Source of the DNA: Cyprinodon diabolis
Taxonomy: Eukaryota; Chordata; Actinopteri; Cyprinodontiformes; Cyprinodontidae
Direction of reading: 5' to 3'
Assembly (NCBI GenBank): GCA_030533445.1
Contig: CM060081.1
Span: 20,691,611-20,755,610, forward strand
DNA length: 64,000 nt
Below are positions 1-12,814 of the stretch, piece by piece (the first letter of the stretch is position 1; each line of letters begins with the position of its first letter). Under the pieces are notes generated by a model. The model searched no databases. It saw only the letters and a program-made list of their open reading frames with translations, and had not been told where the DNA came from. Made by a program: the position numbers and the translations under genes.

Positions 1-253
1 TTTCCCGCCTGCTCTTCTACTGGTTATAGCTAAAGCAAGGTTTAAACCTTCTGAGGAGGCTAAAAAGGGAAAATAGGAAATGTATCATGCACGATTTTGT
101 TTGCTGGCGCAGGCTGAAGGAGAAGGCGGATGTAAAACCGATGCTCTTTTCTCAATTCTATTATATTTTAACTTTTTTCAGTGTGTAGTTGAAGCAAATA
201 GGGCCAGTTACAGGTCTAGTGCCCCTAGTGCCCAAAAGTTACACGGTGTGCTT
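1..253. other. No recognised feature
   Basis: Short AT-rich stretch at the window edge. The small open frame at 80-268 has no recognisable motif. Confidence 0.4.
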
Positions 254-700
254 TTAAAGGGGTCATAGAATGATTATATAGGGCATTTGGTGCTGGTCCT
301 TAAGGTCTCTGAATAGGGTGTGTTACATTGGTTAAGCTGAAAATGGCAGATTTGCTGTTCTGTGAGCCCTAATGCAAGCCTAGTTAAGAGCCCCAGAATG
401 AAACGGTTTTCTTCCTTTTATGGTATGCTCATGAATGTTTAGATGAGCTGTGTGCTGACTGGTTGGTTTACAACGAGCGAAGCTGCTGAGCAAAGACACA
501 TCATAGCAACAAGCACTCACTCACTGAAACATCGAAATTGTTGATATGGTTGGATGACCAGACGTTTCCTGGAATTTCCGGGAGACTTGGGATGTCTGTT
601 ACCAGCCCCCAGCCCCCCTCCTCTGGCTGAGGACTGGTGGCTCATGGCTCTCTGCTGAGGTCCGGGCCCGTCAGCGGCCCAGCAGTCGAAACTTCATACC
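254..700. repeat. Possible TTAA-flanked interspersed repeat
   Basis: A TTAA at 254-257 is followed by AAGGGGTCATAGAATGA, a terminus type I associate with TTAA-targeting non-autonomous elements in fish genomes. The interval to about 545 is GC-richer than its surroundings. The following 550-600 stretch (GACCAGACGTTTCCTGGAA) also looks like a common fish repeat. The right end is not identified, so the extent is approximate. Confidence 0.35.
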
Positions 701-954
701 CCGATAAGTAGTGATTATGTCATCAACTGAAATGGTTCTAGAGTGGCACATAAATCCATTGTGGATATGTAAACCTTAAAATAGGTCTAATATATAAATA
801 GGTCTAATATATATATATTAAAGGCTTAAAGACAGTTTACTAGATAGGTTCAAAGTTTGAAATTACAATTTAGTTACAGAAATTAATTGATTACCCCCGA
901 ACATTTACCACGCACCATCTTTTCACGTTTATAACAAACATCATGTAAGATATT

Positions 955-1759
955 TTTTGTGCAGGGCTGAAGCACCTGGCACTTCTTTCTTTGCCTCGCC
1001 AAAGCTGGCTCTACTGTGGGGGAGGGTTCGGGAGCGCATGTGGTTTTCATGCAAATGTTTTACCAGTTCAAGGATAAAATCACTTCATGAGACTGTGACG
1101 TTCAAACAGCTCCTGAACAAAACCAACACGTTTATAGCTTGTTTATATATGCTATGTCCAGGAGATCATAAAATACAGCCACAAGCCGCCTTCGCATTGG
1201 AGCTTTTACATAATACTTTCTAATCCCCCGATCCAACACATCCACACCGACCTGTGTGTAAGTAAGTAGATCACAGCCTCTGTTTTGGATTTTGGGCTAC
1301 TCAGTGTACTGGCTGAGGTGTGGGCAGTGCTATCCAAACCTTCAACTAAAGTTTCACTATTGTCTGATGGGTCACTGATATGCCTGCGTTTTCCCATGGG
1401 TGGGTGATGATCCTTGGATCACTGTCAGAATCTGAGCCGCATCCTACCGTCCTTCTCTTTGGTCCCTCCCCCTCCGCCCGAATTGCTCCCGAATCAATAT
1501 TTTTAAGCATTTCTAAACCTGTTTCACTGTTAGATTTTTTTCTGAAAGCCATTTTTCCATATTAGCCAAAAGGTTCTAGTTAGAATGTTGGTTGCTAGGC
1601 CGAAAATGTATTTTATAAAGAAAATAATGTGAAATTTCAGAAAGTATAGAAACAGGAAAAGTCAGTTAACAGGACCAACATATGATTAATGTAAATAAAG
1701 TTCTTTACCTTTAAAATTTCAGAACCGTCAAATAACGGCCTCAGGAGTTCTAGTGTTAA
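955..1759 (-). pseudogene. Collapsed piggyBac-like transposon remnant
   Basis: Read on the minus strand, this appears to be an internally deleted piggyBac-like element. Seen: a TTAA at 1756-1759 borders CACTAGAACTCCTGAGG. An open frame from 1552 begins MAFRKKSNSETGLEMLKNID and continues to an acidic SDSDSD stretch. Near 1250-1150 another frame reads GVDVLDRGIRKYYVKAPMRR then AVFYDLLDIA, and near 1080-960 a third reads DFILELVKHLHENHM. Known: piggyBac transposases start with an acidic low-complexity region and end with a 'GVD.LDQ...Y..KR.TRRWP' block followed by a helical 'LL.LA' segment. The catalytic middle is missing and stop codons break the C-terminal part, so it is dead. The other terminus was not found. 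Confidence 0.55.
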
Positions 1760-1804
1760 GTTGGTCAGACCCACAGCTAATATTGACTAGTTTAAATAAC
1801 ATCA

Positions 1805-1915
1805 TAAGCATGTTGGATAATGAACCAGTCAAAGTCCAGACTTAAATAAAAATAAGAATCTGTTGTAACAGTTCATAAATGTTTTAACTTTCTGATTGGA
1901 CTTGTATTATGTGAT
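1805..1915 (+). pseudogene. Decayed Tc1-like transposase fragment
   Basis: The stretch AGTCAAAGTCCAGACTTAAA followed by AGAATCTGTTGTAACAG resembles the region encoding the third catalytic motif ([11 protein letters not shown]) of a common fish Tc1 family. The frame is broken by substitutions and small indels. It is a short fossil with no recognisable inverted repeats. Confidence 0.5.
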
Positions 1916-2000
1916 TTTGCAAAGGGATATTGATACAAATATTAGTCTGTGGGTGTGAAAAGTTGGTAGAGATGTCTAAATTACTTCCAGCATTATCTAC

Positions 2001-2048
2001 CATAAACCGTAACTCTGGGTTTGCGAAAACCCAGAGTTACGTTTTATG
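2001..2048. repeat. Near-perfect 22-pair DNA hairpin with GCGA loop
   Basis: The stem GTAACTCTGGGTTT (2009-2022) pairs perfectly with AAACCCAGAGTTAC (2027-2040) around the loop GCGA. Pairing continues outward to 2001/2048 with a single C/T mismatch at 2007/2042. It may be a tiny snap-back repeat or a collapsed MITE. No gene is attached to it. Confidence 0.75.
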
Positions 2049-2049
2049 T

Positions 2050-3900
2050 CCCCACCCCCCCACACACCCAAACAAAAAATACAAAAATAAAAATGCTGCA
2101 TCTGCTCTAAATGGCTTATTATAGTGCTATGTTTGGATTTTATTCATTGCCTTGTGGAGTGATACCTTAAAAATGAATCCTCAAAGTAAGGGCATACCCA
2201 ATACATCAATGTCCCCACTCCAGAAAATTATATTATGCAGCCCACTGAGCTACTTATTTAGTGTGACAGAACTATCTATTCTTATAGTCTTTAGGAAGCA
2301 TGAGAGATCCAGGGAGTTATTCCCAGCGTTTGTCACCTTGGACCCACTTACTGGATGACGTGTTTTGAGTTCCTGGAGTTCTGCTCAGCTGCTCAGCTCA
2401 GGAGTTCTGCAAGGAAAGACAGGAAATGTATAAAAAGTCTGTGTGCTGATTTTGCATCTGAACCTGTGTTGTGTACCAAAAGCTACAGAGGATGCCATTT
2501 TTTTAACGAACTGCTCACAGAAGCTTTAAAGGGCTAAGAAACAGGTTGGTTGTTTGATATGCTCCTTCAGACGATGTGCTGACTTCTGCTCAGCTGTTGA
2601 AGACAGGTTGTTGCGATACATCATTTGGAGGAAATACTGTATGCTTTACTGAGTGGATTAACTTAAGTGCTTCTCATCCCGGTTGTTTGAACTTTATTTA
2701 TGCCGAGCCCTGCGGTATAAATTCTGACCCTTCCCAGTCACTAGTGGAAAAACTTTTATTTCTTCTTTAAACTGTCACCTGCCATAACGGAAATTGCCTT
2801 TTGACTCACCAAAGCTCTTCGATACTCGCTTGCTGGGAAGTGGGAGGAAGAATAGCTGATATGCTCTTATTATTGACCTTCATCTGTCATTTTGTCACAT
2901 TTAATGATGGTATTCTAACAAAGAGCATGGAAAGAAATAGATCACAAAAACACTTCAAAGTGTCAGTGACATTATTTAACACCCTGGGATGAGAGCCAAA
3001 TGAAACACATGTCCAATAAAAACAGGCAGAAAAAGGTGTAATAGGCAGCTTTCCATCTGAAAAGAATCAGTTTAACTTGTTTTTGCATTTATTGGTTCAA
3101 GCGACAGCTGCTAATTTCATATAATAGTATCTGTTGTGACATAATTATTGGGTTTTGGTTCTCTAAAAACCTTATATCTGCACTCTTTTTTCATCATTCA
3201 CACTCTTACAGATCAACAAGATCAGACAACTCAATTGGTTGTTGGTCTCAGTTGCCTATTTATATGAAATATGACTATCAGTTCAATTGTGCTTCTGATT
3301 GTTTTCAGATTATGATTCTCATCTAAAAAGTTAATCATTTGAATTCTGTTTAATGCTTTTTTCGCAGTTGTCGGTCTATTCAACAGTTTTACCCCACATA
3401 TCGACATGCAAAAGCTTTTTTTTACTAGTCCTGCATTTACTGGTTTTGAATTGGCCTTCATCCCGCAAATTGCAAAACCCCTCTTTTGTGTACAGTTTTT
3501 CAATGCTTTCTGGTTGTAGCATATTTTATGGCTTTGTACAGAATTTGCTCTCTGTAGTGTTACTATGCCTTTAGATTTCAATATTTAGATTTTAGAGATT
3601 GTGAATTAGTATGTTCCAGATAGATGACCTTGTGGATTATTTTTTGTAGAGTTCTTAACCATTTCATTGTAGTTTTAAAATTGTTACCCCCTTCCCAAAA
3701 TGAGATAAATGAGACTCTAAACAAAGACTTCCTTTTTAAAAAAGATATTTATTTGGACCATAAAACTATAGTCATGTATTAGTGGAGAGCTTATTATTGC
3801 TTTAAACAGCCAAAGCGGTTTGAAAATCATGCACGGTCAGATGTGCCAATTTGTTTTTTGCACCATATGTTTTTGGATGCAAGATAAACTAAGAGCAAAT
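2050..3900. other. No recognised feature
   Basis: AT-rich sequence with several short open frames, none with recognisable motifs. The longest, on the minus strand at 3231-3581, has no family signature. Confidence 0.4.
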
Positions 3901-3904
3901 GGCC

Positions 3905-4100
3905 TGTATTTATATAGTTCCTTTACACGTCAGAGGACTACAAACCACTGCATCCAGCCATTCGCACATACAGTATTCACAATCTGATGGTGGAAAGGTA
4001 TGTTTTAGCCACAGCTGCCCTGGGTCTCACTGACGGAAGCAAGGCTACCATAGAATCGACTCCACTGGGCCCTCAACAATAAAGTCCATGAAATATTTAA
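3905..4100 (+). repeat. Decayed fish interspersed repeat
   Basis: TATTTATATAGTTCCTTTAC followed by CCATTCGCACATACAGTATT and CTGATGGTGG matches, with decay, a widespread fish repeat usually starting TTTATATAGCGCCTTTC. It is assigned by memory of that repeat; boundaries are approximate. Confidence 0.4.
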
Positions 4101-4848
4101 TGAGTGGAATGGCCAGTAGCTATAATAACAAGTAACAGTTCTCAGTGGGTTTCTGTCTTTCAGCTAGAAGACAGCTAAAGCTTATGGGATTGGTGTCAAA
4201 CATAGGATGATATCAATTCAACCTTTTTAGCATCCTTCCTCTTTAAAATTATTTAGTGCCATTCAACTATCAAACCTCTCAAATACAATCTTTCCAATCA
4301 CTGAATACTTAAATGTTGGCCTCAAGCTACTAATGTTCATGTAGCTCTAAAAGCAACACAAGCTTTATTCTAAAATTTGAATGAATTATGCAGCAATAAA
4401 AGCTCCTTTTTATGACATTATAATATTTTATACATGTCTATGAACTGCTAGCTTCTTTAGCAGTAACCTTTCGAGGCTTGTGCATGGTGTCAGTGACTGA
4501 CTTTAGTAGTCTTCTCTGTTATTGTGTAGGCCGTAAACTGACATCTCTGTATTGAAACATCTCTTTATTATTTTAATTATTTTATTCATATTGTGTATTA
4601 CAAATTAAAATGATCAGTGTAGAGTTGTGTATTGATATATGGAATAGATAGTTCTTTTTTATTATTATTGAAATCCTAAAAACTAAAGGAATTTTTGTAG
4701 GTTGTTTTTTGATTTTTTTGAGATCCAGCTGTATATCTCTGCATTTTTAGGAAGTTAATAATACTAAATAATAAACGTTAATACCTGTGGTAAAATGGTT
4801 TAGTAAATAACATAAAAAAAGCTTGTTGGAAAGGAAATTGACAGATAC
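4101..4848. other. No recognised feature
   Basis: AT-rich sequence without a recognisable gene, repeat or structured element. Confidence 0.4.
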
Positions 4849-5125
4849 AGTAGCAGCCATTCAAAATGGCCCTTCCCAGTTAAACACCAGCAGAATGGCA
4901 GGCCACTGGCCTTCTACTGGGCATGCATATTTTTTTACTCTGAGTCCAACCTTTCACTGAATTACAGGGTCTGACCAGGAGACAACGCTTCTCTTTAGAC
5001 CTTAATGTCCACAAATCATGACAGAAAGAATATTTTAGTACAAAGATTAATGTTTAAAAATAACTTGTAGGGGATCAGCCAAGGACCAGCAAAGGGTCCG
5101 TCAAGGAAAGTGAATGGCTGCTACT
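4849..5125. mobile_element. MITE copy A (AGTAGCAGCCATTC termini)
   Basis: The left end AGTAGCAGCCATTCAAAATG and the right end GAATGGCTGCTACT form terminal inverted repeats. The interior (GGCCACTGGCCTTCTACTGG, TTTTTTTACTCTGAGTCCAA, TTTTAGTACAAAGATTAATG) aligns with a second copy at 45208-45514, so this is a dispersed non-autonomous DNA element. Its right edge is interrupted by the hAT element starting at 5126. Confidence 0.7.
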
Positions 5126-6824
5126 CAGGGGCGGTTCTAGGAAAACATTTCCAGGGGGGCCAAGGTGGGGCCATTGTTTTTTCACAGGGGCACAGAAAGA
5201 AGAATGGAAAAAAAAAAGGCAATCTTTTTTTAAACAAATTTTTTGTTTATTTAGAGCACCAATGAAACAAAAATTTCTATTCAAAATATTTCACATACAA
5301 CAGATGAGAACAATAAACCTTCACAAACCTGTACACTAACATTTAGGAGACTAACGGTCAAATTTTCATTTCAGTAATCTCTCATGCTCGTGCACTGGCA
5401 ATACCAAATTAGGCAACATTACAATAATAGTATTCTGCGTTTGTGGTTTCATGCAAAATAGTCCACAAATGCATCAAGTTTCAAAGCCTTTGCCATTTTG
5501 GATTCAATGCTTAGCATCCCTAAACTGCTGAGACGTTCATCAGTAATAGTGGACCTGAGGTAGGTTTTCACTAATTTTAGTTTGGAAAAACTCCTCTCAC
5601 AGGTGGCAAAACTCACTGGGAGTGCAATAGCAATTTTGCAGAGTCTAAAAAGCTCGCAGAATACGTCTTTGTATGGCTCAATGAAACGGATCAACTCCAC
5701 TGTATTAGAAGGGTTTCCAATCTCGTGACTCTTTAGGTTTCTTTCTACAAGTCTCCTGAACTGATGGAGTTCAGGTCCCAGATCCTCAATATTGGCATCA
5801 TAAAGACGGCCAAATTCAAACAGAGTTGTGTCTTTTAAAAATGCATCACTCTTGGGGTTAAGAGATTGGATACAACTCATCAGCTCACAGTTGGTCTATG
5901 AAAAACGTCTTCAGCTTGCCTGGAAGCTGCGTCTTCTGTCCGCTATAACTGTGGTTTGAAACATCTTTAAATTAGGTTGCACTGGTCGATCATCCTTGCA
6001 CTTACTGATATCTGAAAAGAAATGAAAAAAAACATGAGGATGTAACCAAGAGCATTAGTGGATTCATTTGCTTGTAATTGTATATATTTATTCATGATAA
6101 TACATTAAGATCATACTGAAAAAAGATAACTAAAATTAAGTAATTGTTTGAAATTATTGTATTTGTCCTTAATTTCAACAGGTAAATAATATTATCTGCC
6201 AATGAGAAAGATTTTTGCTCTTAGAATAGTAAAAAATTATCTCTCTCTCTCTCTAAAGTTTCAGATGCACTTTACAGGCACTTTACACATAGTCACACAG
6301 GCAATGTCTCTTTTTCTTTTCATGACTACTGACGTTTCCTGTGCTGCAAGAAAGTAATAGATAATATCTAATTGGCATAACCGTGACAGAATCTCAAATA
6401 TCCTTAAGTTTAAAACTAGCAACTTTATATTTAATACACTGGTAAAGTAATACCATGAAAGAAAATATTAAATCAGTTCCTAACCCGTATGGACTGCATT
6501 AGGTAAAACAATGACGCCAGGTTTCGTTGCAGTAAAAACGACAATAGCACTCAAAGATGAGCCAAACAGCACTTCAAGAAGCAATCATATTTCTTGCTTA
6601 CCTCCGTCTCTTTAAACTATTTTCCATTATTCGTCCGACTATTCTTCTTCTTTCTTTTTCTTGTGAGCGCACACCGCACTAAAGATTCCGTGTGAAACGT
6701 TGCAGCATATTAGTTCCAGTTTCCGTGTCATCGCATTCGGTTCGGCTCAGGGGCCATAACGGGGGCCAGGGCCGGTTCTACAGGGGCACCGGCCCATGTT
6801 GGCCCCTGTGTAAAACCGCCTATG
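5126..6824 (-). mobile_element. Internally deleted hAT transposon
   Basis: The left end CAGGGGCGGTTCTAGG and the degraded right end around TAAAACCGCC (6811-6820) are inverted hAT-type termini. The flanking GGGGCCAAGG/GGCCCCTG-type subterminal blocks recur at both ends. A transposase C-terminus lies at 5449-5880 on the minus strand. At about 1.7 kb it is much shorter than a full hAT element, and the transposase body is missing. The putative 8 bp duplication CTGCTACT (5118-5125) is only weakly matched on the right (TTGCTCTT). Confidence 0.7.
5449..5880 (-). pseudogene. hAT transposase C-terminal dimerisation domain (ZMYM1/TTF-like type), partial
   Basis: The 143-residue open frame contains the hAT C-terminal dimerisation motif ALPVSFATCERSFSKLKLVK at about residues 86-105, followed by TYLRSTITDERLSSLGMLSI. 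The upstream part (SLNPKSDAF, ELHQFRRLVER, IEPYKDVFCELFRLC) matches the helical region before it in the ZMYM1-like or TTF-type hAT proteins found in fish. Known: this domain mediates transposase dimerisation and also survives in domesticated host proteins. The zinc finger, RNase-H-like catalytic core and insertion domain are absent, and a stop lies a short way upstream in the same frame. The start codon is therefore only nominal, and this is a remnant rather than a working gene. Confidence 0.85.
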
Positions 6825-6917
6825 TTGCTCTTGTACATATAAAACAGAGAAAGAAATCCTTTGCTGGTTTTACAGGGAAGTCTGAGCTAACCAGTGCCCA
6901 CAGTGGATGGCTGACTG

Positions 6918-7893
6918 CAGTGGCGGTTCTAGAACAAATTTACTAAGGGGGCCAAGGTGAATTCCGTGTTTTTTCATGGGGGCACATAACAAACTGATAG
7001 CACAAAAATAAACAATGTAACGGCACACATATTTGTATATACAGTGAGCCACAAAACCAATGCTGCAGACCGCTGATCTAGTAGAGGAAGTTTAAAGTAG
7101 CGCACTAAAATTGTAAACAAATAATTGACTTATAACTTTTCAATTAATGGTTTATCATATTGAACATTTTTCTACTGATAAAGGCCAATTATAAGGATTG
7201 TTTTTCTGTGTTATGATGTTACTGCCATCTATTAGAGACAGCACTATTCCTTCCTAAGTTGAGTTTCACTGTTATTGCAAGTGAAGTAATACCTGAGTAG
7301 AGGGAGGCATGCTAAAGCAGAAACATGAATTGAATCAGTCAGTTGAATGGTCAGGTGTTATTTACACTTCTTGTTTGTGACAAAGATGCAGCATTTAATT
7401 TGAGTAGCTTTGTTTATACAGTAGAAACCAAAGGTTTGGACACACCTTCTTATTCAGAGTTGTCTTTATTTTCATGACTATGAAAATTGTACATTCACAC
7501 TGAAGGCATTAAAACTATGAATGAACACATCATGAATTATATACTTAACAAAAAAGTATGAAACAACTATATATGTCTTATATTCTAGGTTCTTCAGAGT
7601 ACTCAGCTTTTGCTTTGATTACTGCTTTGGACACTCTAGTTATCAATCAACTTCTGATTATTAAAATAATTAAATAACTCTTATCCCTATAGCATACACT
7701 AATTTCAATTTCAATGTTAGGTAAACTGTAAAGCTTAAAGATTAAATTAGTCCAAGTGATGAATCGATTAAGGTCTTTTCTGTCACCCCCGTCATAAAAA
7801 TCATTTAGTATTATGTCTCTATGCAGGGGCCATAACAGGTATCAGTCTACTGGCGCATTGGCCCCTTTTGGGTTCTGTCTAGAACTCCCCATG
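6918..7893. mobile_element. Non-autonomous hAT element related to the 5.1 kb element
   Basis: The left end CAGTGGCGGTTCTAGAAC and the right end CTAGAACTCCCCATG are degraded inverted repeats of the same type as the element at 5126. The flanks GCTGACTG (6910-6917) and CCTGACTC (7894-7901) agree at six of eight positions, as expected for an aged 8 bp hAT duplication. There is no transposase inside, but a Tc1 5' fragment is present. Confidence 0.65.
7417..7650 (+). mobile_element. Tc1-like element, 5' terminal fragment
   Basis: TACAGTAGAAACCAAAGGTT followed by TGGACACACCTTCTTATTCA, CTGAAGGCATTAAAACTATG and TTGATTACTGCTTTGGACAC matches the 5' end of a very common fish Tc1/mariner element whose terminus reads like CCAGTCAAAAGTTTGGACAC. 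It is cut off before the transposase. Family assignment is from memory. Confidence 0.65.
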
Positions 7894-7901
7894 CCTGACT
7901 C

Positions 7902-9122
7902 TGTTGGAACTCTGTAAGTAGATTTCTAAGAATTTAAACTGCAGCACAAATATATGACAAATGTTCATTATCTCAAATTTAGCAATGAAAGTTAGCAAAT
8001 AAATTTATACTTAGAATAGCAAATAGATTTCAACTTTATTGCTTTATAAAAAAGGGCAAAAAGGCATAATAGAAATTGGGAAAGTTGTCTTAAACCCATG
8101 TGAGATAGAAAATAATATGAGACAAAATACAATAAGTAAAAGAGACTTGGTACACCTGTAAGAAAAAAAATCTATAAGCACTAAGAAAAAGAAAATGTGT
8201 TAAATTATCAAAATTTGCCCGTAAATGCTCATTGCACTTTTCATTTACCTGATATTTATTCATGTATGTCAACTTGTCAGCTGTGGTTTAAGAGCTGATG
8301 CAAGGCATCATTTAGAATGCTTACCAAGCAGCTTAACTTCTCCAGTCCGAGGCTTGAAGAGGACTTATGCTGAGGCAGACACATAGCTCGGGGAAGTGTG
8401 CAGCCATTTAGCCATGTGTCACCCAAAGACTGGATTCACTGAGTAAGTCATGGGCTGCCTTGAGCATAGCACGGGGTGCATTTTGAATGCTGTGTTTTTA
8501 CTGTCATTGCAAATCACAAAATAGGGCAACTCGCTGAAGTCATGACAAATGTTTGGAAATGCTGACATTTAAAACGCAAGGTTAAAGCAGAGTTCCCCAT
8601 AATATCCTTTGGGCTAAATGAACACTGTTCTTACTAGTGAAGATGCACTTTCAGATTACTGCACAGGTGTGGCTGTCTGTATGATCTTTTCTCAGAGGTG
8701 TTTTAAAAGGTGAATACGACTGCAATATTTAGTACTAATCAATAGTGCTACACAATCCTAACATAATACTACATTTGTTCATTGTAAGTTATTAGACAAG
8801 TAACAAAAATGCTATTGTAGACTATATTGTGGGTTTAATATAAGAGAGATGTAGGTGTATCAGCATTTACACTATACTATTACTTGGTTAAAAATGACAA
8901 AAAAAGTGACTATATTCTGAAGACAATTTTAAACTTATATGCAGTGATTCTATTTCAACTTGACCCATCTCCTGTTTGTCATCCCATTTACAACCATTAC
9001 ATTTTCCCCTTACTATAAATAAGATATATTTATCAATGACAACAGTTATCACTCACTTTATTTTCTTTTTTGTAGTTCAGTTTTTGTATGAATTATGTTA
9101 AATAGTCACACTGACAATAGAC
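7902..9122. other. No recognised feature
   Basis: AT-rich sequence. The stretch 8330-8600 is somewhat less AT-rich but shows no open frame or repeat signature. Confidence 0.4.
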
Positions 9123-9328
9123 CAGGGGTCTAGTCCTTGAGGTCTGCTGCCCTGCAGCTTATAAATGCATTAATGCTTGTAAACAAAACAGGGATCTTGT
9201 TACCAGGCTTTTGTCAATGAGAGCAGGTTGAAGAGATATTCAGTCATCTGATGTAGTTGTGATGTAGTAGTGAGGTAACTAACAGTTGCTGGGCAATAGA
9301 TCTTGAAGACTGGAGTTGGAGACCCCTG
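9123..9328. mobile_element. Small hAT-type MITE
   Basis: The ends CAGGGGTCTAGTCCTTGAGG and GGAGTTGGAGACCCCTG are inverted repeats of the widespread fish hAT MITE type. The 206 bp element has no coding capacity. The 8 bp flanks CAATAGAC and CACCAAAG do not match well. Confidence 0.6.
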
Positions 9329-9329
9329 C

Positions 9330-12300
9330 ACCAAAGCAAATTTCACCAACCCCACTGACAAACATGTACACATTCATTCACTGATGCATAGACCAGCTCA
9401 GTGGTAAGAGAAAGCCTTAATTAAAACCTACAATTGTCAGAATGCAAGATGACAACTCTCATCTGTCAGCCAAGAAGATAATTATTAAAGTTGTATAGAA
9501 TAATAATGATTTATAAAACACTTAGATCTTAAATGATTGTGGAATGTAAAGGCATATACCTTTTAGATATTAGTTATGCTAACACCTAGTTAGGTAGGTT
9601 GACTCTTGCTAGCTGGGTAGAAAGTCGTTTTACAATTAAAAAAGTTCAACCCATATATCGATGTATTTCAAATAGAGTGATCTTAGTGTATGGCGAATTA
9701 ATATCCAGAATTCATTGTTTTTAAAAAAATATATTTTTACGTTTTAGATAAAAAATAATAATACACTTTTATGTACTTAGTGGTGGGACAGGGGCGTTTT
9801 TTCATAAAATACAGTATCAATGCACAGCGGCATTAAAGATGCTAGACTGTGTAACTACTGAGGTGTTAAGGAAGCCAAGGTGCTTTTAATAGTGCATGGT
9901 TTTCTACCCCCAAATTTTCCCTCCTCTAAACTTTCAATTAATCTGCTAAGACACAGCATTTATTCCAAGCGTCTTTATCAACTACCAATTGTAGCTTACC
10001 CTGTATGGGTGACCGTTTGCTGTAAACTGTCAAGAAAGCCTTCATTTGCATGATTGTTTATGACAGTCAGAACATGACATTTTACACCATCTCTTTGTAT
10101 TATTAGTCTGATTTAGTATAGTTGTTGGAGTATACTCTAACAAAATGTTTTTTCAATGATATTTCTATGTAATGAGGTGCCATTTTATGAGAGATATAAC
10201 TGTAATCTTACCCAAATAGCTTTGAACAACCTGCTGTACATTAGATGCTTATTTTTATAGGAGTGATATAACCTTGTAAATTTTTCCATAGACGATTACT
10301 CAATTCTAGAGAATCAGTTTACATTATTTTTCAAAGACATTTTAAAACATTGTTATTTCAGAGGAAGACTGATGGGTGGTTAGCACCAAGTCAGCTGTAC
10401 AGTCACTCTGTGTAGACCTAAAAAGCTTGAGTATGATATGATCAAGTGTACAAATACTAAACAGGCAAAACCATCTGCACTTGTCTTAATGTGTAGTGGC
10501 TGCTACAGTAGTTAATTATTCATTTGGGTCTGTACATAACTTAAAACAATGTAGGGATAATAAACTTCCGTCAGTTGAATAATTATCTCTGCTTATCCAT
10601 TCTAGGCTGAACATAAAAATAACTGAACCTGTATCAAAAATTTACTTCCCTCAAAGAAACAGTAAAAATATTAAAGATGCTCAGCTCAGGAGTACACTTA
10701 TGCTTTAAGCATTATCCATGCTGATTACACTGTGTAATGACTGGCTCCAGCAGAATTCTATTGATGTTAATGTGCTGAATTAATACTGTGAGTTATCTGG
10801 AAAGACTGATAGATGACTTGTAGGCCTAATTATGACATTTCATTAAAGAGATCCCAGTGGAGGTTTTAATGCAATTTTAGCTGGAGCATGCGTCAGGAAT
10901 GCTGCTCCGTTTGCCCTAAGAGTAAATTATGAGGCTGCTGCTTGTTCAGAAGTGTAAACTGTTGGGTTGGATTGCTGTTCAGAGCCTTGATTTCCACTTC
11001 AGGTGTGCTCTCATCAAAATGATAGCTCTATTTGCTGTGATAGCAAACATGTGAAAGTGCAGCTTCAGCAACAGGAAGCCGCTTCCTGTCTGCGCCTACG
11101 AAAGGTTATGAGCCTTATGATCTTCGCCTGTGCTTGAAAACATATTTTGAAAGTAATGAAGTTAGATAGCTCTTTCTATTCAGTACATTAATTTATTGAT
11201 GATAATTTAAATGATGGCACTATTTAACTTTATTGTGGCGGGGCGGAGCTTTATTTAAAGATGTATCTGTGCATGCTGCTAAACCTTTGTTCAATGCTTA
11301 TAACATCGGCAGACTTTACATTTCACTAGACCTTTTTAATTAATAGCAAGCCTAGACTGGAGGAAGAAAAAAGAAGAATGGGTCATTATTTAAGTGCAAT
11401 TAAATGGATCAGAGCACTCATAATTGTCGTTAGCAACAACTCTACGGAAGGTCCAACCAAGCAGAGGAGCCGTGTCAGTAACAGAAGAATTTTTTTTTTT
11501 CCAGTTAAACAATTTAGGCTTAAATTATTGCGCACAATAAATCAATGAGGGAAACCCTATTTGAAATTGAACTCAGTCCCTTGAAAACCAATGGGATTGC
11601 TTTTTTAATTGCATTTGATCTCTTTGACATGCAGAGGCAGTGCTTAGAGGACTTGACTAGAGGACAGCTGTCTCTTCCAAGTTGGTCAATACTAAATCAT
11701 CCAATTAAGCTCTTTGGTTCCACAAGCATTGATCTGTAGTTATAATCCTGTCTTAATGAAAGAGTTAGTAACTTTTCTTTTACTAGCTTTAGCCTAAAGC
11801 CTAAAGAATGTATTTAACCAGTTTGGTAATGAGTTCTGTTCTCAATACTGAGAAGGGAGCTCAGTTTAGTGTTCTGAGTCATGATTATTATGTGTTTAAG
11901 TTACAACATCTCAAAGTTAGAAGACTAACTAACATTAAACTGTATTGTGTGTAAAAAAAAGCATCAATTGAGATTTTTTTTTTAAAGCAGCAGAACAATA
12001 GATCCTGCAATGTCCTTGCCAAAAATAACCTTATTCGTGTTTTTCCACCTTAGATAAAAGAACCCAATTCTCTGTTCTTGACGAAACTCTTCATGCCTCA
12101 AATCTGAGTCTTTAGAGCACAACATTGATTTCTGCATGAGGTTTTTGTTGCTTCTTAAAAACAACTGTACCTTGAGCCCACTCTGTCACAATTTCTAGTC
12201 CTTACAGATTTAGGTTCAGACCTAAAAGGCTGAGCTTAATAACATTATCCTCATTATATATGAGATTTAGTTCAAATTCCATATTCTCTTGAATGGCGAA

Positions 12301-12450
12301 GAGTTTTCATTTTCTGTTTGTTGTGTTTGTTGGTTGGTTTGTTTTTTGGTTGTTTAGCAGGATTATTTGAAGCATTAGGAATGGATTTAAATAAAGTTTT
12401 TACTAGAGTTGAACACCAAGAAACAATCCATCACATTTGGTGATGATCCA
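9330..12450. other. No recognised gene or repeat
   Basis: About 3.1 kb of AT-rich non-coding sequence. Parts of 10.7-11.2 kb are less degraded-looking, with no obvious homopolymers or repeats, and could include conserved non-coding sequence, but nothing in the sequence proves it. Confidence 0.4.
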
Positions 12451-12452
12451 GT

Positions 12453-12587
12453 TCAGATTTTAACACCATCCTCCCAAAGCATCTGATAGCAAAACTGGAA
12501 CAGCTGGGCCTCAGTACACTCTGTAATTGGCTGCTGGACCTCAGTCGGTCCGGGTTGGACAGCAAACCTCTGATGTCATCACCCTGA
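12453..12587 (+). pseudogene. LINE reverse-transcriptase fragment (L2/Rex1-like)
   Basis: Read in one frame the stretch gives [20 protein letters not shown], then [19 protein letters not shown]. This corresponds to the reverse-transcriptase region 'F..I....L..KL...G....L..W...L' just before the catalytic FADD block of non-LTR elements common in fish. A stop follows SSP. It is an isolated, truncated fossil. Confidence 0.65.
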
Positions 12588-12814
12588 TATGATACAGGAA
12601 TTTTTAAAAGGATTCTATAACATTATTTGACAGAACAAGCAGTTCCCCCATAAACCAGAGGGTTTCAGCAGTGACTACTTACTGTTTCAGCATCAGACTC
12701 AATAAGTGTGTATTATACTATAGGAAAAAAATACAAAAACACAAGAAAAGGGAGCCATCCCCTGCTTAAAGACTCAATCTGCTGGTCAATAAAGAAAGCC
12801 GAATGCAGAGAGAA